64,000 bases of DNA from Selaginella moellendorffii (lineage: Eukaryota > Streptophyta > Lycopodiopsida > Selaginellales > Selaginellaceae). Both the position numbers and the translations under genes were made by a program. Of this stretch, positions 34,293 through 45,624 are shown piece by piece; position 1 is the stretch's first letter; every line of letters begins with the position of its first letter. Below the pieces are notes generated by a model. The model was given only the letters and a program-made list of their open reading frames with translations. It was not told the origin of the DNA and did no database searches. The stretch covers positions 395,569 to 459,568 of the forward strand of contig NW_003314342.1 in NCBI RefSeq assembly GCF_000143415.4, read 5' to 3'.

Positions 34293-36045
34293 TCAAGCTG
34301 CTGCAGCTTTGAGCGACGCCAAAGCGCTCGCTTCGTGCTGCATCTTGAGCGCATTCACAAAAATTTCCAGACCAATCCCCTCCATAATTTGCTCAATCGC
34401 GTGTTGCGTCACTCCCACTCGACGATCAGTTACCCGACCTTGGGGAAAGTTATACGTTCTTATGCGCTCCGATCTGTCGCTTGAGCCGATCTGGAGTGAC
34501 AATTTATAAAAATGGAAAAAATAACGTTCTGCGACAATAAACTGAATTACCTGATCTTGTCGTAATTCAGACCGACTTGCCGCTGCTCGGGACCGCTCGA
34601 GCTCGTACAGCCTAGCATATAAAATACTCAAAGCTTTTGCTTTGTTCTATACAATCTCAGCTCAGTTGTAGCAAAGCACGCGTGTTGAAGGGCCTACCTT
34701 GTGTTGAGAGCGTTCGTCTTGGATTGCGACCACGATACCTGTTGGAGCGTGGGTAACTCGGACTGCGCTGCAGGTAGTATTTACATGCTGTCCACCGGCT
34801 CCACCAGCTCGGTAAGTGTCTATCTTTATCTCGTCATTACGGATCTCGACATCAATCTGTCAGCATAGTCAAACTTCAGCAACAGAAAAACGAGAAAAAG
34901 AAACATGTATCAATGGTCTATGCAAGTGCAAAGGTTTAGTAAACCTGGAGTGAACCTCATTCGCTTCGGGAAGAATAGCGACTGACGCAGTACTTGTGTG
35001 TATACGCCCAGCCTTCTCAGTGACAGGAACACGCTGCACACGGATGCATATAAAAAAATGAAACCACGGTAATTACTTTCGTACCTGGACGCGATGAACG
35101 CCACTTTCGAACTTAAGAGCTCCATAAACACCATCTCCAGATATTGCAGCACTAGCCTCCTATAAAAACAAGCTTAGATACGCCCGTGGAGAACCGGATA
35201 GTTACCTTGTAACATCGGGTGTCGGTGGTAGTAATGCTCAGAACTTCAAACCTCCATGAGTTGTTTGCAGCATATTTCTCATACCTGAGAGCATTCATAG
35301 AAATCTAATAAGCATTCGACATGAACCAGAAAGACGTGCCTACATCTTGAAGAGATCAGACGCAAAAATTGACGCTTCGTCACCTCCAGCTCCTAAAAAT
35401 TAGATAAAACATATCAAACATCAAGCACATCAGAGAGCACTTGCCTGCTCTGACTTCGAGAATACAACCTCTGCTATCAGCTTCATCCTTAGGAATAAGC
35501 TCCAGGAGAACATCGTGCTGAGCATCTCTCACTTCTCTGGTGGCCGTTTGAAGTTCTCCAGAGGCCAGCCTACGCATTTCTTCGTCTTCAACGGACTCTT
35601 TTACCAATTCTTTCAAGCCAATTACTTCCTGCATTCAACCAAAGAGTCTCTTTTTTCCAAACTTTAGACGTCAAACCTTTTCTTTGGCTCTCAGCGCCTT
35701 GATCATATCCACGGAGTAATCCAGATTGCGAAGCTCCTTGTTCATCTTGATGAGCTTTTCTGACGCAATCCCAGGCTGAAATCATTCACGATCGTATTTT
35801 CAAGGACGAAATCCGAATCTACACTTTACCTCTAGAAGCGCTTTGGAAAGACAAGCATGGCGGTCTTCAATAGAGCTCATTCTCTTCTCCAAAATTCGCA
35901 AAATATCGTCGGGAATGGGCGCATGCTTGTCTGGAGATAGAAAATCCATGTCTCCAATCCACCTACATTTCGCAAGAACATACCCATGAGCGTGGAATAC
36001 AAGCTCCTGCTTCCCAGATTCCACGCCGGGAGACGCCATCGCCAT
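34293..36045 (-). CDS. Organellar peptide chain release factor 1
   Basis: Class I release factor (RF1/PrfA type), terminating translation at UAA/UAG in mitochondria or plastids. ATG at 36045; many short exons. The coiled N-terminal domain includes [20 protein letters not shown]; the catalytic domain holds [20 protein letters not shown] with the GGQ motif, preceded by [21 protein letters not shown]. The C-terminal part gives [38 protein letters not shown], ending LASLKAAAA with TGA at 34293. The N-terminus does not allow a choice between mitochondrion and chloroplast. It is divergent from the 5' reductase fragment starting at 36239. Confidence 0.9.
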
Positions 36046-36238
36046 CGCCGGGCAGCTCCCAGCATCATAACCCTAAAAAACAGAGCCCAAAGTAATCCAA
36101 ATCGAAGTAGAAAAGAAATGCTTGCCACGTTGCGGGCAACAGGAAGTCAATCTGGCGGCTCTCTCCGTCGGGATCGCCAGAGGATCACTGAGATTTGCCG
36201 CTCAGATCCAGAAGAGGCGATTTGGAGCTGGACGAGCG

Positions 36239-36451
36239 ATGGGAAAGACGGCGATCGATGAGACATCGACGGATGGGGAATTCAAGCGCACCGAGTCATC
36301 GTTTCGCAGCTGGATTTCTAGCAAAGAAGGGTGTGATATTCCGGCCGTGGCCGATAGGTACCATCTCTACATCTCGTATGCGTGTCCCTGGGCTTCCCGG
36401 TGCTTCGCTACGCTCAAGCTCAAGGGCTTAGACCATGCTATTGGCGTCACG
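36239..36451 (+). pseudogene. Glutathionyl-hydroquinone reductase, 5' exon only
   Basis: ATG at 36239 opens MGKTAIDETSTDGEFKRTES, followed by FRSWISSKEG and the thioredoxin-fold block DRYHLYISYACPWASRCFAT with the catalytic CPWA motif. The exon ends GLDHAIGVTV/gtatgtc at 36451. No downstream exons of the family are found before the peroxidase relic at 36873; the C-terminal exons of such a gene lie at 26743-27173. An open N-terminal extension in the same frame (from 36122, no ATG) may be an old plastid presequence. Confidence 0.7.
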
Positions 36452-36872
36452 GTATGTCAAAGAAATTTCCTTCTTTCTTTTGGAAGCTAGAAGTGATGGA
36501 GTGCCAACCACAGAGACAATAGACGACGATATAGAGCGAATAAAGAGGAATGGGAAGCTCTAGAGCACCCTTCGCTGGAACTTTTCTCCGTGAATTTACC
36601 TCTGTGTAGCTGGTATAGTATATATATAACGAAAACTCATGGAAGTCGAGACTCCATAGTTGAATTCTAGTCTTCTACGTTGCTAGTGACCCAGGGTAGT
36701 CAGCCAAAGGCCACCTCGGGATCACTCCATAGCTATAGCTTTCTAGAGGTTTTTAGAGTAATATTAAGAACTTGGGAGCTCAGGCAATCTAGCGATCCAA
36801 AAGAGGACGCACACTAAAGAACACTGGAAGTTTCTTAAAAGAGTTTCTTCCCTCTGTTCTTCGTGATTGACA
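36452..36872. other. Spacer between reductase and peroxidase relics
   Basis: No gene seen. It probably contains the rearrangement breakpoint that removed the rest of the reductase gene. Confidence 0.35.
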
Positions 36873-37469
<597 letters not shown>

Positions 37470-37496
37470 CGGCCCATCCAAATACTTGGAACTTGA

Positions 37497-39170
37497 ATGG
37501 ATTTCTCTCTTCTGGCGAGGGAATGCGCGAAGGCCAGGGATTTGGCACAGGCGCGGCAGATTCTGGCAGCAATCCAGCTCAATCCATATCGATGCCTGGA
37601 TCAGGACACCCGTCTGGGAAATCTTCTCATCGACATGTTTGGGAAATGTGGCTGCACGGGCAATGCGATTGAGGTCTTTGATCGCAACATCGCGTCCCGG
37701 AATGTCTTCTCCTGGAACATCCTGCTCGCGGCTTTGAGCCAGAATGGAGAGCTCCACAGCGCTCGGTTCCTATTCCAGCGAATCCCCTGCCACGATCTCG
37801 TTACCTGGAACACGATGCTCAGCAGCGAATCCTCATCCGCCAGCGCCAAATCGCTCTTCGATCAAATGCCTCAGCGGAACCTCCTCTCCTGGACAGCCAT
37901 GATCATCGCCGCCGCCGCCGCTGCTGCCGATTCGTGGGAGATTTTCAGTAGACTCCCCGAGCGTGATGCCATGGCATACAATGCCATCATTAGGGTTCTT
38001 GCGCGACATGGGCAATTAGCCCGTGGCGAGAGGATCTTAGCCCAGATGCCTAATCCCGAGGATGTGACGTGGACAACGCTAATCCAAGCATATGCCCAGA
38101 CTGGGCATCTGGAGCATGCAAAGGAACTGTTTATATCTTCTGGCTTCCAAACCAATCTCATCTCAACGGCCATGATACAAGCTTTCTCACACAGCTACCG
38201 TCTGTATGACGCAGAGAGAGTTTATAGTAAGCTCTCTAGCCCAGATTCTCTGGCATCGACAGCGATGCTAACCGCATATGCCCAATGCGGGCATATTTAT
38301 AAAGCCCGCATATTCTTTTTAGCGATGCCCAAGAGATCCCTAGCTTCTTGGAACGCGATGCTCACGGGGCTCTCGCAAAAGCACGAGCTGATAGAAGCGT
38401 TTAAGACTTTTTGTTTGATGCCACGGCGTGATCTCAAGTCGTGGAACTTGATCTTGTGCTCGTTCTCTCACAGCGATCGCCTGGAGGATGCCAAGAAGCT
38501 ATTCGAAGCAATGCCGGATCGAGACGCGGTGTCCTGGAACTTGATGCTCGATTCGTGTGTGACTTTCCGGGACTTGGATCAAGCACTGGCTTTGTTCTCG
38601 AGAGCGTCGAGCCGGGACGTTGTAACTTGGACTCTTGCTGTCACTCTCGCTGCTCGAGTTGGCCACCCAGATCAGGCATCGCAGTTCTTCTCAAGGATGG
38701 CGCAGCACGATCTCCTGGCACTGAACACGATGATCGGAGCCTACGCTCACGCCGGCCAGCTTGAGAGAGCTCGGAGGATCTTCGAGAAGATCGAGAGCCC
38801 CAGCACCGATTCCTGGAACTCGATGATTACTGGCTACGCACAGCATGGGCGGGCCGACCAGGCTCTCGGTCTCTTCACTGCCATGGAGCTCCTTGGGGAA
38901 AGACCAGATGAGCTGACCTTCGTGGGGATTCTTTCGGCTTGCAGCTACCAAGGACAAGTGGACGCTGCTCGTGAATACTTCGTCTCAATGCAAGGTGACT
39001 ATCGCGATGTGGAAGTCACGGTGGATCACTACTGCTGCATGGTGGACACGCTTGGGAGATCCGGAAAGCTTGCAGATGCTAGAGAGCTGAGTAGAACGAT
39101 GCCGTTTGAGCCCGACCATGTGGTTTGGACCAGCTTGCTGGGCGCTTCTCGAATTCATGGCAAGCGATAG
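37497..39170 (+). CDS. Pentatricopeptide repeat protein (PLS type), 557 aa
   Basis: Intronless. Begins MDFSLLARECAKARDLAQAR directly after the peroxidase relic, so its promoter may come from that debris. About fourteen PPR units with phrasing DVTWTTLIQAYAQTGHLEHA, SWNAMLTGLSQKHELIEAF and STDSWNSMITGYAQHGRADQ. The last full unit is followed by HYCCMVDTLGRSGKLADARE and WTSLLGASRIHGKR, stop. It therefore ends at the point where an E motif would normally begin and looks C-terminally shortened. Two near-palindromes at 38092-38108 and 38276-38296 lie in AYAQ-GH codons. Confidence 0.87.
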   Translation: MDFSLLARECAKARDLAQARQILAAIQLNPYRCLDQDTRLGNLLIDMFGKCGCTGNAIEVFDRNIASRNVFSWNILLAALSQNGELHSARFLFQRIPCHDLVTWNTMLSSESSSASAKSLFDQMPQRNLLSWTAMIIAAAAAAADSWEIFSRLPERDAMAYNAIIRVLARHGQLARGERILAQMPNPEDVTWTTLIQAYAQTGHLEHAKELFISSGFQTNLISTAMIQAFSHSYRLYDAERVYSKLSSPDSLASTAMLTAYAQCGHIYKARIFFLAMPKRSLASWNAMLTGLSQKHELIEAFKTFCLMPRRDLKSWNLILCSFSHSDRLEDAKKLFEAMPDRDAVSWNLMLDSCVTFRDLDQALALFSRASSRDVVTWTLAVTLAARVGHPDQASQFFSRMAQHDLLALNTMIGAYAHAGQLERARRIFEKIESPSTDSWNSMITGYAQHGRADQALGLFTAMELLGERPDELTFVGILSACSYQGQVDAAREYFVSMQGDYRDVEVTVDHYCCMVDTLGRSGKLADARELSRTMPFEPDHVVWTSLLGASRIHGKR

Positions 39171-39359
39171 CAGAGTTTTATTTGCTCGATCAAGTCCCTG
39201 GAAGGAAGATCAAACGAGCACGAGCTTAAACGGATTGAAGCATGAAAGCATTGGCAACTTACCGATCTAGCTTTATGTTCCTGGAAGTTCGAGTTTTATC
39301 AAGGAAGGATCACACATCTGGGATGAAACTTAGTGAAGCTATTCTACCTCCGGGATTCG

Positions 39360-39665
39360 TCCTGAAGGTATGATCTTGTTTCTCTAAAAATGTGGGATCG
39401 ATATAAAGCAATAATCACGGTGAGTTTTTCTCTTTTCCTTCTTGTTTGGTTCTTTCATGATTTTGGCATGCTAGTTTCGTAGTTTGGATCGACAATTATT
39501 GATTCCAGGTCTAGGCCTGTCCAGGTTTGGAGTTCCTTCCATGAGGTTAAGAACAGCAGAAGCCAGAGAGATTTGAAAATAACGTGTGGTGGTTCTTGGA
39601 TCTAAAAGACGTTCCTCGAGGAGGTTAGTTGCCTTTTGGTCTGTTTTCTTTTGTTGTTTTTTGAG
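39360..39665 (+). pseudogene. Stray fragment of the NDUFAF7 gene
   Basis: The stretch CCTGAAGGTATGATCTTG to GTTCCTCGAGGAGGTTAG matches the exon/intron sequence of NDUFAF7 at 14540-14730 and 15250-15360, introns included, with the parts in between deleted. It is a decayed duplicate, not a retrocopy, about 24 kb from the parent. Confidence 0.75.
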
Positions 39666-40450
39666 AAACTTTTTCATTGGTACTAATCTCTTTCGGATTT
39701 TTATAAAGCTAAGCTAATGGTATCATTCCCAGCCCCGAAGGAGCCCACGATACGAGCTATATTACATGTTAGCACAAGTGGTCTTTTACGGTCTACGCAA
39801 AGCAAGAGTTCCCGGAATCTAGCGATTACGAAAGTAGTTGTGATGGCAGTAGCAGCTCAGTGAGCAGTAAACACGAGGAAGGGATAAGCCGAGTCGCAAG
39901 TTTTTCTTTGTTATCTAAACTTTTGATCCAGAGAGACGAGTGCAATGATCTTGCGGAATTCGGCTCCCCACCTTCAAACCAATACTCCTTCAGCAATTTT
40001 CGTTCAAGGTGATGAAAGTTCTTGGCGCTCTCAGACGATCATAACAGAACGCACAGCTCTTTGAGAAGATATGGTGCATCGCTTCAAGAACGTCGTCGAT
40101 CCTAGCGATTCAAGCGCTGGCATTTCCAGATCCATCGCTGGGAGTGTGTGAAAGAGATGCTATTGTACATATATCACACCACCCTTCTATGTTCCCTGTT
40201 AAGTAGTTCTCTGCTCTAAAGGAAGACGGGAAAAAAGGAGTGTCACTCCAGCATGAAATTTTCAAGGCTTTGGCAGATCCTTTCCACTCTGCTGCAGCAG
40301 CATATCATAGTTAAGGGATACTAACTGCGAGAGATTCTGCGAAAGCCAAAAAAAGAAAAATCCCAGTCGGCCAGCACCATCGTCAGTCAAAACAGGACTT
40401 GGATTTGATATTCACAGACATTTGCTTTGTCATTGTTTTAAAACTTTGAT
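39666..40450. other. Spacer without recognised gene
   Basis: No reading frame or motif that I can name. Confidence 0.4.
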
Positions 40451-41002
40451 CTAGCTATTGACATTGTTGTTCCTTTGCGCGGCCAGGACTAGAGACATGC
40501 CGCTACGACAGACCTGCTCTATAGCTCTGCCATTTTCCACTGTATCAACTTGTTGCGGGCGGTATCGTGGCCTTTCGGTCTTGCAAAAGAGCCAGTCGAG
40601 TCCATTCAGCACCATGAACGTACCAATGCCGCCGATCAAGCCATAAGCAATGGAGTACGTAAGAGGCATGAGGATGATGGTAATGAACGCCGGGATGGCT
40701 TCTCTCATGTCATCCCAGTCAATCTCCTTGACGGACTTCACCATCAAAACTCCGACGAGAACAAGCGCCGGTCCAACTGCCCAAGGTGGAATAGAAGCCA
40801 GCAGCGGTGTGAAAAACAGCGCCAGGAAAAAGTACATCGCCACAGCAAGAGCAGTAATCCCGGTTCTCCCACCTTCTCGAATTCCCGTGGACGACTCGAT
40901 GAAAGCGGTGACAGGGGAAGTTCCAAGTGCCGAGCCGACCACGATTGCTGCATCGCTCATGAAGCATCGCTCATCGCTCGTCGGCTGCAGGGGAAGTTCC
41001 AA
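40451..41002 (-). pseudogene. AZG purine permease, C-terminal piece
   Basis: Minus-strand frame homologous to the C-terminal third of AZG-type adenine/guanine permeases: [80 protein letters not shown]. It ends near the Cys-rich tail at 40451. The frame enters from scrambled junction sequence at 40945-41001, not from the middle of the gene, which lies in the opposite orientation next door. Confidence 0.75.
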
Positions 41003-41020
41003 GGCCTGTTACCCCAGAGT

Positions 41021-41797
41021 TACTCACCCACTCTGGCGGTCCCTGCGGCATCTCGGACTGCTCGCTGGTCTGCTCCAACGCCACCATCCCGGCACAGCGC
41101 TGCTCGGGCCTCACTCCCGGCGGTACACCGCTCACTCTAGTCAAGCCAGGTGCCGAGTGCAAGGACCCAGGGGCCCAGAACAAAGGATACTCCGACTGCC
41201 TGGACCAGACGAAGCGTGATCTCATCGTTGCCACGGCAGCTTCCTCGCTCATCGGCAGTGTCATCATGGGAGTCTTCGCAAATCTCCCGCTCGGGCTGGC
41301 GCCTGGGATGGGAGCAAACGCCTACTTTGCGTACACCGTCGTCGGCTTCCACGGCTCCGGAAGTGTCTCCTATGGTGGAGCTCTAGCGGCTGTGTTCGTC
41401 GAGGGACTGATCTTTCTCGGGCTGGCAGCACTCGGCCTCAGGACTCGGCTGGCCAAGGCCATCCCTCGCCCCGTCCGCATCTCCAGTGCGGTTGGTATCG
41501 GTGTCTTCCTCACCTTAATCGGCTTGCAGTCGAGCGAAGGCGTCGGGCTCATCGTCTTCAGTCCGTCATCTCTGGTGACGCTGGGTGGATGCCCGGCAGT
41601 GGACCGAGTAGCGGTAGCACCGGTTGTCACCAACACCACAACCGGTGTCTCCCGTCTCATGCCCGGCGGTACCATCTCCTCTAACGTCCTGTGCACGCGT
41701 AACCGGATGGAAGATCCCACTCTCTGGCTTGGGGTCATCGGCTTCGTCATCATCGCATATGCTCTCGTCAGGGGTGTCAAAGGTGCCATGATCTACG
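41021..41797 (+). repeat. Left arm of 777-bp inverted repeat
   Basis: Reverse-complement match to 42182-42958 without net indels; I noticed only about four base differences. The 384-bp loop is 41798-42181. Confidence 0.9.
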
Positions 41798-42110
41798 GCA
41801 TTGTCTTCGTCACCGGCATCTCCTGGTTCCGGGGAACGAAGGTGACGTACTTCCCAAATACCGACGCTGGTAACACGGCCTACTCGTACTTCCGCAAGGT
41901 GGTCGACGTTCACACCATCAAAGGCACCGCTGGAGCTCTCTCCTTTGCTGAAATGGGCAAGAGCCAGTTCTGGGTGGCGCTCATCACCTTCCTCTACGTC
42001 GACATACTGGATACCACCGGAACTCTCTACTCCATGGCCAAGTTCGCCGGCTACGTCGACGAGAATGGCAATTTCGAGGGGCAGTACCAGGCCTTCATGA
42101 GCGATGCTGC
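41021..42110 (+). pseudogene. AZG purine permease, middle piece on the opposite strand
   Basis: Plus-strand frame (open from 41266 to 42186). 41021-41797 is the left arm of the inverted repeat and encodes part of the N-terminal half ([40 protein letters not shown]). 41798-42110 encodes the unique middle part: [71 protein letters not shown]. The frame then enters junction sequence and stops. The middle is found only here, in reverse orientation relative to both ends of the gene. Confidence 0.8.
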
Positions 42111-42164
42111 AGGGGGATGCTGCAGGGGAAGTTCCAAGTGCCGAGCCGATGAGCCAAGCCTTCA

Positions 42165-43148
42165 TCACTCATCACTCATCACGTAGATCATGGCACCTTT
42201 GACACCCCTGATGAGAGCATACGCGATGATGACGAAGCCGACGACCCCAAGCCAGAGAGTGGGATCTTCCATCCGGTTACGCGTGCACAGGACGTTAGAG
42301 GAGATGGTACCGCCGGGCATGAGACGGGAGACACCGGTTGTGGTGTTGGTGACAACCGGTGCTACCGCTACTCGGTCCGCTGCCGGGCATCCACCCAGCG
42401 TCACCAGAGATGACGGACTGAAGACGATGAGCCCGACGCCTTCGCTCGACTGCAAGCCGATTAAGGTGAGGAAGACACCGATACCAACCGCGCTGGAGAT
42501 GCGGACGGGGCGGGGGATGGCCTTGGCCAGCCGAGTCCTGAGGCCGAGTGCTGCCAGCCCGAGAAAGATCAGTCCCTCGACGAACACAGCCGCTAGAGCT
42601 CCACCATAGGAGACACTTCCGGAGCCGTGGAAGCCGACGACGGTGTACGCAAAGTAGGCGTTTGCTCCCATCCCAGGCGCCAGCCCGAGCGGGAGATTTG
42701 CGAAGACTCCCATGATGACACTGCCGATGAGCGAGGAAGCTGCCGTGGCAACGATGAGATCACGCTTCGTCTGGTCCAGGCAGTCGGAGTATCCTTTGTT
42801 CTGGGCCCCTGGGTCCTTGCACTCGGCACCTGGCTTGACTAGAGTGAGCGGTGTACCGCCGGGAGTGAGGCCCGAGCAGCGCTGTGCCAGGATGGTGGCG
42901 TTGGAGCAGACCAGCGAGCAGTCCGAGATGCCGCAGGGACCGCCAGAGTGGGTGAGTATGCTGGCGTTCACCGCGAGGATATATGCCATCGTGAGGAAAG
43001 TTGCTGTGCCGGCTCTCACCTCTCGAGTGAAGCAAGAGTTTCGCTCCTCCAGCTTGAAATACCTCCCGACTCTGCTCCGAGCGACTGCCATGTTGAGGTG
43101 ATCTATGCCTGAGTTCCATTGCTCGCTCAATCTCCTGATAGAATCCAT
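42165..43148 (-). pseudogene. AZG purine permease, N-terminal piece
   Basis: ATG at 43148 starts [20 protein letters not shown], then [40 protein letters not shown] and several membrane helices through RGVKGAMIY, where the frame runs into junction sequence and stops (VMSDE). AZG proteins import adenine, guanine and cytokinins at the plasma membrane. This piece has normal start context and could still be transcribed; its transcript would read into the inverted repeat. Alone it lacks about half of the transporter. Confidence 0.8.
42182..42958 (-). repeat. Right arm of 777-bp inverted repeat
   Basis: Pairs with 41021-41797 (paired coordinates sum to 83979). It is the sense copy within the N-terminal piece of the AZG gene. 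Confidence 0.9.
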
Positions 43149-43505
43149 TGTGAAAACTTTGAGCAGCCTAAAGGGGAAGTCGGCAAGAAAAGGATGTTGA
43201 GCTCACAACCGAAATCCAAATATGTGTGATTATTTATATTATACATGCAAGAACAATGATTGTCCTAAATGACGTTGTAAACTTGTGGTGTGCAAGAGGA
43301 AACAATCTCCAAAACCGTTTCCAGATCCAGTAAGTTCTACTCTGCGAGCTCTACACTCCGCAAAGGTTCTACAGAACTGTTACTTGTTTGTCTTCTTCAC
43401 GCAGATATCTCTCGTCTTACCACCCCAGAGTTTTATGTGCTCGAGTTCCTGGAAGTTCGATTTCATCGAGGAACGATCACACATCTGGAATGGAACCTAC
43501 CGAAG
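43149..43505. other. Spacer with a dispersed repeat
   Basis: It holds the AZG promoter side. At 43434-43510 a sequence (TTCCTGGAAGTTCGATTTCA and onwards) is similar to 39273-39345 next to the stray NDUFAF7 fragment. Confidence 0.5.
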
Positions 43506-43990
43506 TTATTCTTCTAGCTGGAAATCTTCTGGGTTATCTACGTCGATCGGCTGCTCGGGCTGCTCAGAGACAACCTGGTGTTTGATCACAGCACTTGCGA
43601 TCATTCAAGCGTAGTTATTAAGCTTACGATTCTCGCTGGGGAGCGCAAGAGAAGGTAGTCCTCGAGCTCGTTGTCGTGAAGCTGGACCCTTGCGTCCATG
43701 AGCTCCAGCGCTCGCTCCAGATTTTCCACAGACGGCTGCGACAGCGCGCGTCCTAAAAGCGAGAGATTTAGCGATCCATGGCCTTGGCACACGATATTTC
43801 GCAGCCATTCTCACCCGATGCAGTCGTCAGGCCTGGAATGTCGTGCACGGACGGAGAGGTTTCCAGCAGAACGGCCGTGTACCTGGACTCCCTGATGATC
43901 CTTGCATCTGGAGCTAGCGATTCTCCCGTGAGACCCTGGCGAAACAGAAATGCCGCATAGCTTACCGCGCCTAGAGCGCTCGTCCGCCAT
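43506..43990 (-). CDS. Small conserved-looking protein, function unknown
   Basis: Three exons fit well: an exon ending at 43815 (SYAAFLFRQGLTGESLAPDA, RIIRESRYTAVLLETSPSVH), 43628-43752 (RALSQPSVENLERALELMDA, RVQLHDNELEDYLLLRSPAR) and 43506-43574 (VVSEQPEQPIDVDNPEDFQL, stop). Splice sites keep frame. The ATG at 43990 is out of frame with SYAAF unless a further small intron intervenes, so the start is provisional. About 110-120 aa, acidic C-terminus, no membrane segment. It is divergent from the gene at 44057. I do not recognise the family. Confidence 0.6.
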
Positions 43991-44056
43991 GGCCCTGTTT
44001 TTAGGGTTCTTGGGGGATTTGACCAGTTGGCATAACATTAGGGCTTTAGAGAAGCT

Positions 44057-45624
44057 ATGGCGATTCTTTGTTTGCCGCCACCAGCGCCAGACAGGGCGGC
44101 CGGCAAGGATTTCGAGGAGGCGGTGGAGCGGCGCTGGAAATGGCTGCAATGCGTGGAGGATCTGGTGAGGAAGATTGTTCTAGGGGGCGAAGGCCGGATG
44201 TGGCTGTGCGCGGCGCTGGGATCTCTTGATTTGCCCCCGGCGGCGCAAAGAGCTGCGTTTCTAGGGCTCGTCTCGAAAGATGGCGAGGAAGGGCGCAGTA
44301 TTCGGCAGCGCGTCATCCGGATGCTGTGCGAGAACAGGCCCGCGTGGGCAGCGAGGGTTCTCGCTCGCGACGATCGACTTCTAAGGCGATTCTTCGAAGG
44401 TAAACCATCGAATCTCGCTTCATGGATGTGATTCATGGGTTGCTTGCGCAGGAGATTCACAGAGAATACTTCAGTGGTTTGGGAAGTTCTCGAGCGGTGG
44501 CAACAGCGATCACCAGTGGGGTGCTCGAGCGCTGGCTCGATTTACTTTCGTCCATCGTGAATCCTGCTGGCATGAGCTCGATTGGAATGGCAAGCACGGC
44601 CAAGCTCCGGCCACGGTCGCGTCAAAGCCACATTACTTCCTCGAGCTTGATGTGTTGCGAACAGTGGACAACTTCCTCGACAAGGTGCCATCCTTTTGGA
44701 GGTCTGACGAGCTCTGGGACTCCATGAAGAATGGAGAGTTTTTGAGCCTCGACATAGACTTCTTCATCAACGCGCTTGAGGAGAAGATGATGGTGGACGA
44801 TTGCCCAGAGACTTGGAATCTCGTGGAAGACTACCTCGCGGAGGAATCGCTGTCCAAGCTCTCCAACTGCGTGCTCCATCTCCTCTCGGAGGAGAGCCTC
44901 TTGACTTTCGTGAACGAGCTCGTCTTCCAGATGAGCAGCAAGGGACCGAGAAAGAACGAGAGGAAAGGTGGCGGCCGGGAAAAGCAAAAGACTTGGCTGC
45001 AAGAGGTGATTCTATCCGAGGAAAGGTGCCCGACGCTCTACGATGCTATCGTTTGCAACGCTTGTGCCAACCACAGGAGACAGATAGTGAAGATCGTTGG
45101 GGATGAAGACTACGAGGAAGAAACAAAGGTTTTGAAGCGACTACTTGGTGAGGCCGAGTGTGATCCAGCGGTGGTGTGGGCGGTGAGGAGGCAGAACTTG
45201 AAGCTGGATAAGTGGAGTTGCTTGAAGTTCCTGGGGCTGGAAGCACTGATGCTTTATTGGTATCTCACGGAGAATAGCGGTCAGATCTCCTATCCTCTTC
45301 TATTCAAAGAGAACGGGATACGTTCCGACGCGGCTCCAGTAACCCCGAGGAAGAGGAAGAAGAGGAAAAGTCGGAAGAGCCGAAAGGATACAGAGGATTC
45401 AAGTAATTCTGGCTCTGACGATGGTGAAAGCAGCAGTATGGAGCACAAGTCGTGGAGATTGTGCACGGACAACTTTCGGTTTTTGTGGAGAAAGGTTTGC
45501 GAAGCTGTTTTGTTTTTTTACTGACAAGATGATTTGCTCGCTCCAATTCCAGGAAGATCTTCCCGAACATCTCTCTGGTTACGCGTTTGACGAATGGGTC
45601 AGGTGGACGGTCGCGCATTGGTAG
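44057..45624 (+). CDS. Conserved plant protein of unknown function, 485 aa
   Basis: Three exons, 44057-44399, 44452-45494 and 45553-45624, exact frame. Distinctive blocks: GDSQRILQWFGKFSSGGNSD, WHELDWNGKHGQAPATVASK, PHYFLELDVLRTVDNFLDKV, SLDIDFFINALEEKM; near the end a Lys/Arg-rich run (TPRKRKKRKSRKSRKDTEDS, likely nuclear signal) and WRLCTDNFRFLWRKEDLPEH, finishing EWVRWTVAHW. I remember the same order of blocks in single-copy uncharacterised proteins of seed plants, so a conserved but undescribed function is likely. Helical throughout, no membrane segment. It starts 66 bp from the divergent ATG at 43990. Confidence 0.8.

Noticed and set aside
40550-41140. 196-aa plus-strand frame over the AZG C-terminal piece
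   Set aside because: No domains; antisense of a clear permease frame.
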